The translations under genes and the position numbers were made by a program. Below are positions 4,860-8,772 of a DNA stretch of 8,772 bases, piece after piece; position 1 is the first letter of the stretch, and every line of letters begins with the position of its first letter. Where the stretch lies: positions 1 through 8,772 of the forward strand of contig JAFNGP010000082.1 in NCBI GenBank assembly GCA_017885175.1. The letters are read 5' to 3'. The notes under the pieces were generated by a model. The model did no database searches. It was not told the origin of the DNA and saw nothing but the letters and a program-made list of their open reading frames with translations. This DNA is from a bacterium. GTDB lineage: Bacteria; Krumholzibacteriota; Krumholzibacteriia; Krumholzibacteriales; Krumholzibacteriaceae.

Positions 4860-7697
4860 TCATGGAACGTAGATCATCTTGATCGTCTGCGTCGCGTTCC
4901 CCGCGCGGAACACGCAGAAGTATATGCCCGCCGCCACGCCGCGCTCCGCCGGAGCCCACCGGATCGTTTGCGTGCCGCGTCCGTAACGCCCTTCGTCGAT
5001 ATGCGCGACCCGTCTCCCCGCAACGTCGTAGACGTCGATCGCGACGGATCCCGGCTCGGGCACGAAGAAGCTCAGCGTGGTCTCTCGCGCGAAGGGATTC
5101 GGATAGTTCTGATCGGCGACGAACGGGAAACGTCCGAGGCCGTACGGCCCCGCGAGACTGTACCGCTCTTCGCGTCCGCCGTTCAGATACGTGACGATCA
5201 GATAGGCGTACGACCGGCCGGGTTCGACCGAATAATCCTTGAAGGAGAACGAACCCGACGCGCTTCTGAGCGTATCGGGCGTCACGCTCGCCCCCGCCGG
5301 CGCACCGAAATCGAAACGGTAGAGGAGACAGCCCCTGATGCCCGGCTGGTCCTTCAGCGTCCACTCGGCGAGCAGATAATCCCGTCCCGCGGTAACCGCG
5401 GCGCTCAGATACACCGATACGATCTCGACGCTCTTCTGAACCGTCGACGGCTGCCCGTCTCCGCTCACGACGACCAGATTCCATTTCCCCGCGTACAGCG
5501 AGTTGATCGGAAACGTCGCGACGATCCGCTCTTCGCCGCGCCAATCGGCGGAATCCGCTCTGACCGTATCGAGCCCGAGCGCGAGATATGCGGTCGCCCC
5601 GTACTGCATCCACGAGCCGCGGATATCGAGAACCGCCTCCGCGCCGTGCTCCTTGTCGATCGTATCGGGCAGCACGGCGTCGACGGCGGGGGCGGGCATG
5701 CCGCCGCTGAACGTCGCGGTAATATTCGAGGATCCGTACGCGACGCCGGCGATATGCACCGGCGAGAGAACGCCGCCGTTCGTCTGGCTGCGCGGGGTCG
5801 TCGCGGAACCGAATTCCCGGTTGCTCGAAGTCCCCGGATAGGGATCGCCGCCGTCTCCCGTGTTCCCTCCCATATACGTGGGCGCGAGAAGATCGTAGTT
5901 GCCGTCCGCCTCCTCGAGAACGAGTCCCCGCGCCTGCGTGTTGCTCGCGCCCCCGCTGTTGCCGAGGGCGCTGTAGGCGGTGCTGTTCTCGGCGTGCCAG
6001 ACGAGCATCCCCTGCCCCGGAAGGTTCGCGTCGAAACCGCTCCCCCGCCTGTTCTCGGCGAGAAAATATTCCGCCGGCGGGGAGCCGTTCCGCCAGGCCC
6101 CCGAGTCGAGCTCGAAATCGGCGAAATAGGCGAGCCCGCCGCCGTCGACGTGCACGTCGTCGACGTTGAAGACGTATCGCGGATTCGAATTGTAGCTTCC
6201 GTCCTCGTCGCTGTAGCTCCCGTCCGAAGTGAACTCGAATCGCAGGGTGAACGCGCAGGCGCCCGCGGGAAGATGCGAGCCGATATCGATCGCCTCGCTC
6301 CGGGAGAATCTCCCCGTGTAAACCGCGAGCGTCTCGACGGCGCCTTCCCTCTCGAGGAGAAGCCTGCCGAAATCGAAGTCGGGTTCCGAATCGATCGTCG
6401 CGTCATAAGCGATCGTCACGGGGCGCGAAGCGTCGACGGAGAACTCGCGGAACACCGATTCCTTCCAGCCGTTTCCGTAGCCGCCGCCACCCGGCCATCC
6501 GCGCACGCCCGCTTCCGTATCGCTGTACGAGCAGATGAGGGCATAGTCGTTCGCCGCGTAGAGCGTCCGCTTGAAGCGCCGCGTCGGAAGAGGGAATTTC
6601 AGGGCGTCTCCGCTCGCGGCGACGGGCCTCAGATCGACCGTCCTCGCGCGCCAGCCGATTTCGACGGGGTTGAGCCATCCGAGCTGCTCGCGGGACCACG
6701 CGCAGGGATGGGCCGGAGAGGCGGGAGTGTTCCAGTTGCCCGATCCCATGAGCCCCCAGAATCCAATGCCGCTCGAGCTGCCGTTCCCGTCGTAGAGGTC
6801 GGGAAGCCCGATCGCGTGCCCCAGCTCGTGGCATATGACGCCGATCTCGATCATCCCCGTTTCGCACGAAACGGACGGGACGACAATATAGTCGTCTATC
6901 CTGATTAATCCGCCTCCCGCCGCGGGATCGTTCGTCTCGTATGGCTGCCCTCCCGAAGCGGGCCACTGGCTGTACGTCCACGAATGCGACCAGATGTGCG
7001 GCGAGAAGCCGTCGCACTCGGCTCCGAAGGTCGGATGAACCACGAGCAGCACGTCGACGAAACCGTCGTCGTCCCCCGAGTTCGGAACGCCGTCGGGACC
7101 GTCGTTGTCGAACGCGCCGAAATCCGTGGATGGATCGAGGGAGTCGACGATCTCCTTTATCATGTCGCCGGTCCGCGCCGTGCCGTAGGGCGGCGGCAGA
7201 TAACCCTGGGACGCCCCTCCCGTGTAATAGGCTTCGTTCTGCGAGAGCGGCACCCAGTCGAACACGGTCCCCGTTACGTCGAAGAGACCGTACGAGACCT
7301 CGCTCCAGTACTGGCGGAGGGTGCCGGGCGTCCAGGGTCCCGTGAAGAACTCCGTATCGAACGCGTTCTTCGTGAAAGGCGCCGCGGTGATATCGTTGTA
7401 GAGGCCGAGCACGACGGGGATCGAGCGCGCTCCGCCGAGCGCCGCATTCGCGTTCCGCAGAACGGTTCCGGCGGGAGAGCGGAGAAGCCGGTACCGGGCG
7501 TCTCCCCGCACCTGGTTCGCTCGACGCTCGAGCCAGGCGCGCTTGAGCGTGAAGGCGTCCTTCGATCGTCTCTCGAGCTCGCGGTACTGAAGGGGAAGCG
7601 GTCCGCCGTTCCGCGGGGAAACGATCCCCGCCGGCGTCTCGCCCGCGAGCGAAAGGATGCACGCCAGCAGGAAAATTTTCGTCGCCGTCGATTTCAA
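4860..7697 (-). CDS. Secreted M6-family (immune inhibitor A-type) zinc metalloprotease with C-terminal sorting domain
   Basis: This 945-residue exported endopeptidase starts at TTG 7697-7695 with a signal peptide (MKSTATKIFLLACILSLAGE, likely cleaved near TPA-G). The M6 catalytic domain begins near residue 92 (SIPVVLGLYNDIT). An Asp-rich calcium-type stretch lies at 197-215 (DNDGPDGVPNSGDDDGFVD). The zinc motif HELGHAIGLPD gives H290, E291 and H294 with D300 as probable third ligand, and the Met-turn is LMGSG (M317). Residues ~374-542 are a jelly-roll insert as in Bacillus InhA, including the acidic SDGSYSDEDGSYNSN (491-505). The InhA-like EYFLAENRR and GMLVWHAEN follow (543-571). After that come an IPT/TIG-like domain (~668-755), an FN3-like domain (~757-855) and a FlgD-Ig/type-A sorting domain opened by NYPNPF (864-869) and ending in KMIYVP. 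The sorting domain suggests type IX-like secretion or surface attachment. The gene lies 42 nt after the lipoprotein gene, probably in its transcript. Active-site residues look intact; the substrate is unknown. Confidence 0.93.
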   Translation of the reverse strand: MKSTATKIFLLACILSLAGETPAGIVSPRNGGPLPLQYRELERRSKDAFTLKRAWLERRANQVRGDARYRLLRSPAGTVLRNANAALGGARSIPVVLGLYNDITAAPFTKNAFDTEFFTGPWTPGTLRQYWSEVSYGLFDVTGTVFDWVPLSQNEAYYTGGASQGYLPPPYGTARTGDMIKEIVDSLDPSTDFGAFDNDGPDGVPNSGDDDGFVDVLLVVHPTFGAECDGFSPHIWSHSWTYSQWPASGGQPYETNDPAAGGGLIRIDDYIVVPSVSCETGMIEIGVICHELGHAIGLPDLYDGNGSSSGIGFWGLMGSGNWNTPASPAHPCAWSREQLGWLNPVEIGWRARTVDLRPVAASGDALKFPLPTRRFKRTLYAANDYALICSYSDTEAGVRGWPGGGGYGNGWKESVFREFSVDASRPVTIAYDATIDSEPDFDFGRLLLEREGAVETLAVYTGRFSRSEAIDIGSHLPAGACAFTLRFEFTSDGSYSDEDGSYNSNPRYVFNVDDVHVDGGGLAYFADFELDSGAWRNGSPPAEYFLAENRRGSGFDANLPGQGMLVWHAENSTAYSALGNSGGASNTQARGLVLEEADGNYDLLAPTYMGGNTGDGGDPYPGTSSNREFGSATTPRSQTNGGVLSPVHIAGVAYGSSNITATFSGGMPAPAVDAVLPDTIDKEHGAEAVLDIRGSWMQYGATAYLALGLDTVRADSADWRGEERIVATFPINSLYAGKWNLVVVSGDGQPSTVQKSVEIVSVYLSAAVTAGRDYLLAEWTLKDQPGIRGCLLYRFDFGAPAGASVTPDTLRSASGSFSFKDYSVEPGRSYAYLIVTYLNGGREERYSLAGPYGLGRFPFVADQNYPNPFARETTLSFFVPEPGSVAIDVYDVAGRRVAHIDEGRYGRGTQTIRWAPAERGVAAGIYFCVFRAGNATQTIKMIYVP

Positions 7698-7701
7698 AAG
7701 C

Positions 7702-7707
7702 TCACCT
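7702..7707 (-). promoter_or_regulatory. Ribosome binding site setting the TTG start of the protease
   Basis: AGGTGA (7707-7702) lies four bases before TTG 7697-7695. No other start codon follows before the signal-peptide hydrophobic core, and the in-frame stretch upstream back to the lipoprotein TGA has no ATG, GTG or TTG. The spacing is slightly short, so initiation may be modest or coupled to the upstream gene. Confidence 0.55.
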
Positions 7708-7718
7708 GCCGTTGCGGG

Positions 7719-7738
7719 CGCCGGCGCTCTCGCCGGCG
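7719..7738 (-). repeat. Intergenic stem-loop between lipoprotein and protease genes
   Basis: A perfect 8-bp inverted repeat CGCCGGCG (7719-7726 and 7731-7738) encloses a 4-nt loop, AGAG on the transcribed minus strand. It starts one base after the lipoprotein TGA. No T-run follows on the minus strand, so it is not a classical intrinsic terminator. It could be a 3'-end stabiliser, a partial attenuator or a translational-coupling element. Because CGCCGGCG is itself palindromic, the element is also a direct repeat. Confidence 0.6.
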
Positions 7739-7739
7739 A

Positions 7740-8312
7740 TCACTCCGTCGGATTTATCACGGCCTTGTAGGACGTCGCCGCGACCATCGTCTGACCCTCG
7801 TCGCACTGCGCGATGCCGATGAACTCGCTTGTCGAGCCCCCAAGGAGCGCGATCTCGGCGTTCTTGAGACCGGGCGGGACGCTCAGGGTCAACGCATGGA
7901 GCACGATCTTCGGCCCCGGAACGCACGGGAAGGTCTCGCTGATCCCGTCTTCGAACGTTCCGAGAAGCGCCACGCGCTGATTGTAGTAAACGTCGTTCTC
8001 GATCTTGACCCCCGGCGGAAGCACGAGCCGGTATTCGACGGCGGCTATCGGCATCGTTTCGGGGAAACTCACGATGATATAGATCGTGGTCTGCCGATCG
8101 CGGCTCCCCAGCTCGATCGTGCGCTTCACGCCCTCCGCGTCGAAGAACACGCCGAAACTCACCTCTTCGGAGATGTACGAGAGCGTCGTATCCGCGCTGG
8201 CCGTGTCGGCAGGAGCGTTCTCGGCCTTCTTCCCGCTTTTCCCGCAGGAGAAAACGAGGAGCAGGAGCAGAATCGCCACGAACATGAGACTCACGCGCTG
8301 ACGGATAACCAT
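7740..8312 (-). CDS. Lipoprotein of unknown function, co-directional with the M6 protease
   Basis: The protein has 190 residues. MVIRQRV is followed by a strongly hydrophobic core and the lipobox-like LVFSC, placing the lipidated cysteine at residue 23, then a polar linker rich in K, A, D and T (GKSGKKAENAPADTASADTT). It is therefore probably anchored in the inner leaflet of a membrane facing the periplasm, or on the surface. The ~145-residue mature domain is predicted all-beta, with segments SFGVFFD, TIYIIVSFP, AAVEYRLVLPPGVKIE, IVLHALTLSVPPG and AEIALLGG. It keeps two cysteines (FPC and AQC) that could form a disulfide. The AVEYRLVLPPGV-type pattern recalls cohesin-like or other secreted beta-sandwich modules seen in candidate-phylum genomes; this is an impression, not an identification. 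AAGGGAGGT (8327-8319) sits six bases before the ATG and a strong promoter lies upstream. The protease gene follows 42 nt downstream, so a role in protease surface display or processing is possible but not shown. Confidence 0.85.
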   Translation of the reverse strand: MVIRQRVSLMFVAILLLLLVFSCGKSGKKAENAPADTASADTTLSYISEEVSFGVFFDAEGVKRTIELGSRDRQTTIYIIVSFPETMPIAAVEYRLVLPPGVKIENDVYYNQRVALLGTFEDGISETFPCVPGPKIVLHALTLSVPPGLKNAEIALLGGSTSEFIGIAQCDEGQTMVAATSYKAVINPTE

Positions 8313-8373
8313 CTAACTACCTCCCTTGGAAAAATGCTCGATTCCACCGCCTCATGCAATGACCGAATGCTCC

Positions 8374-8402
8374 ATGATAGGCGCAATCGCCGCGTTTGAC
8401 AA
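8374..8402 (-). promoter_or_regulatory. Sigma70-type promoter of the lipoprotein-protease operon
   Basis: On the minus strand TTGTCA (8402-8397, 5/6) is followed by exactly 17 bp and TATCAT (8379-8374, 5/6). Transcription would start near 8367, giving a leader of about 54 nt that ends in the strong AAGGGAGGT site. This is one of the two best promoter matches in the window. Confidence 0.7.
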
Positions 8403-8423
8403 CACGTTTCGATTACATTCCCG

Positions 8424-8452
8424 TTGACCGCTCGCGCGGCATCGGCTAGAAT
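8424..8452 (+). promoter_or_regulatory. Sigma70-type promoter of the acyl-CoA carboxylase gene
   Basis: TTGACC (8424-8429, 5/6), a 17-bp spacer and TAGAAT (8447-8452, 5/6) lie in the gap before the carboxylase. The start of transcription is expected near 8459, giving a leader of about 68 nt with two stem-loops. Its -35 box is 21 bp from the -35 box of the divergent lipoprotein promoter, so the two polymerases' upstream contacts overlap and one regulator could affect both. Confidence 0.7.
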
Positions 8453-8472
8453 GGCGACGCTCTATTCGCGTT

Positions 8473-8491
8473 CCCGGCTTCCGCGGCCGGG
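8473..8491 (+). repeat. Stem-loop in the carboxylase 5' leader
   Basis: CCCGGC (8473-8478) pairs perfectly with GCCGGG (8486-8491) around a 7-nt loop. It lies within the predicted leader, about 14 nt before the ribosome-binding-site hairpin. No T-run follows, so it is not a terminator. In such GC-rich DNA a 6-bp stem can occur by chance. Confidence 0.4.
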
Positions 8492-8505
8492 CGCCCAGGC
8501 ATCAA

Positions 8506-8520
8506 ACCTCCCGAGGAGGT
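8506..8520 (+). promoter_or_regulatory. Hairpin sequestering the carboxylase ribosome binding site
   Basis: ACCTCC (8506-8511) is the exact reverse complement of GGAGGT (8515-8520), separated by the 3-nt loop CGA. GGAGGT is the Shine-Dalgarno of the carboxylase gene, seven bases before its TTG start. All six bases of the core can be paired in the mRNA, which would hide it from the ribosome. The pairing is seen directly; a regulatory role is inferred. Confidence 0.6.
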
Positions 8521-8527
8521 ATCTCCC

Positions 8528-8772
8528 TTGAAAGCCAAGAAAGAAAAATTCGAGATTCTCTTGAAGAAGCGCGAACAGGCGCTCCTCGGCGGCGGCGTCG
8601 AAAGAATACAGAAGATCCACGAATCGGGACGTCTCACGGCGCGGGAGCGGATCCACGTGCTCTTCGACGAGGGGACCTTCCAGGAGCTCGGCGTTTTCGT
8701 CACGCACCGCTCGACGTGGCCCGGCATGGAAGAGAACAAGATCGTCGGCGACGGCGTCGTCTGCGGGCACGG
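8528..8772 (+). CDS. Acyl-CoA carboxylase carboxyltransferase subunit (propionyl-CoA carboxylase beta / methylmalonyl-CoA decarboxylase alpha type), 5' part only
   Basis: From TTG 8528 the frame encodes 81 complete codons and runs off the window. The N-terminus shows the family pattern: a basic helix (KAKKEKFEILLKKREQALLG), GGGVERIQKIHESGRLTARERI (about residues 22-43, with the near-invariant G-x-L-T-A-R-E-R), LFDEGTFQELGVFVTHR and GMEENKIVGDGVVCGHG at the cut end. The family transfers the carboxyl group between carboxybiotin and an acyl-CoA such as propionyl-CoA, in carboxylases or in sodium-pumping decarboxylases. The conserved acyl-CoA and biotin pockets lie beyond the window (full length ~515 residues), so substrate and direction cannot be decided. 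The start is set by GAGGAGGT (8513-8520), seven bases upstream. A strong promoter precedes it, and the ribosome binding site lies in a perfect hairpin. An epsilon, gamma or biotin-carrier gene would be expected nearby downstream. Confidence 0.93.
   Translation, partial: MKAKKEKFEILLKKREQALLGGGVERIQKIHESGRLTARERIHVLFDEGTFQELGVFVTHRSTWPGMEENKIVGDGVVCGH

Noticed and set aside
4968..6908. Long open frame on the plus strand (646 codons) opposite the M6 protease
   Set aside because: It is antisense to a gene with intact catalytic motifs and a full domain series. Its product is Arg/Glu-rich with no recognisable domain, as expected for the shadow frame of GC-rich coding DNA.
7659..7697. Possible lipobox (LLAC, Cys13) in the protease signal peptide
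   Set aside because: The hydrophobic stretch before Cys13 is only about five residues and the hydrophobic region continues past it, so ordinary signal-peptidase cleavage near TPA-G is more likely.
8333..8372. Direct repeat AATGCTC (8333-8339 and 8366-8372) in the lipoprotein leader and promoter
   Set aside because: Seven bases repeated once over 33 bp is too little to call an operator without comparison to related sequences.
6984..8399. 471-codon plus-strand frame across the protease start, the hairpin and the lipoprotein gene
   Set aside because: It spans two real genes, the intergenic gap and the promoter of the opposite strand. Its composition is of the shadow type.
1..8772. CRISPR arrays, tRNA or rRNA genes, insertion sequences, phage genes
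   Set aside because: Scanning both strands showed no regularly spaced repeats, no cloverleaf-like sequence, no transposase or integrase motifs and no terminal inverted repeats.

Overview
This window comes from a GC-rich, Gram-negative bacterial chromosome. Shine-Dalgarno sites are strong and several genes use GTG or TTG starts. There is an outer-membrane barrel ending in phenylalanine, a lipoprotein, and a secreted protease with a C-terminal YPNPF-type (FlgD-Ig-like / type IX-like) sorting domain. That domain style is typical of the FCB superphylum and neighbouring candidate phyla (for example Krumholzibacteriota, Eisenbacteria or Latescibacterota-like lineages). The lineage is inferred from domain style only; no marker gene is present.

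Layout. (1) Positions 1-184, minus strand: the first 61 codons of an enoyl-CoA hydratase/isomerase (crotonase). (2) Positions 185-296: a compact divergent promoter region. (3) Positions 297-4847, plus strand: a probable three-gene operon. It holds a 900-residue exported protein with a helical N-terminal half and a C-terminal AMPK/CBM48-type glycan-binding domain, a non-hydrolysing UDP-GlcNAc 2-epimerase (wecB), and a small outer-membrane beta-barrel whose ATG overlaps the wecB stop. (4) Positions 4860-8312, minus strand, converging on that operon with a 12-bp gap: a lipoprotein gene followed by a large InhA-type M6 metalloprotease gene. They are separated by 42 nt holding a perfect 8-bp stem-loop. 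(5) Positions 8313-8527: a second divergent promoter region with two very good sigma70-type promoters. (6) From 8528, plus strand: the start of a biotin-dependent acyl-CoA carboxylase carboxyltransferase (propionyl-CoA carboxylase beta / methylmalonyl-CoA decarboxylase alpha type), running off the window.

How the genes may work together. Both window edges carry acyl-CoA metabolism genes, each transcribed divergently from an exported-protein operon. The middle is cell-surface biology: glycan precursor synthesis (UDP-ManNAc), a glycan-binding exported protein and an outer-membrane barrel on one side, and a secreted protease with a lipoprotein partner on the other. No phage, transposon, CRISPR array, tRNA or rRNA was seen. 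The most interesting non-standard signals are a hairpin that fully pairs the ribosome binding site of the carboxylase gene, a near-leaderless start for the 900-residue gene, a stem-loop beginning one base after the lipoprotein UGA in frame with the protease, and the uncharacterised architecture of the 900-residue protein.
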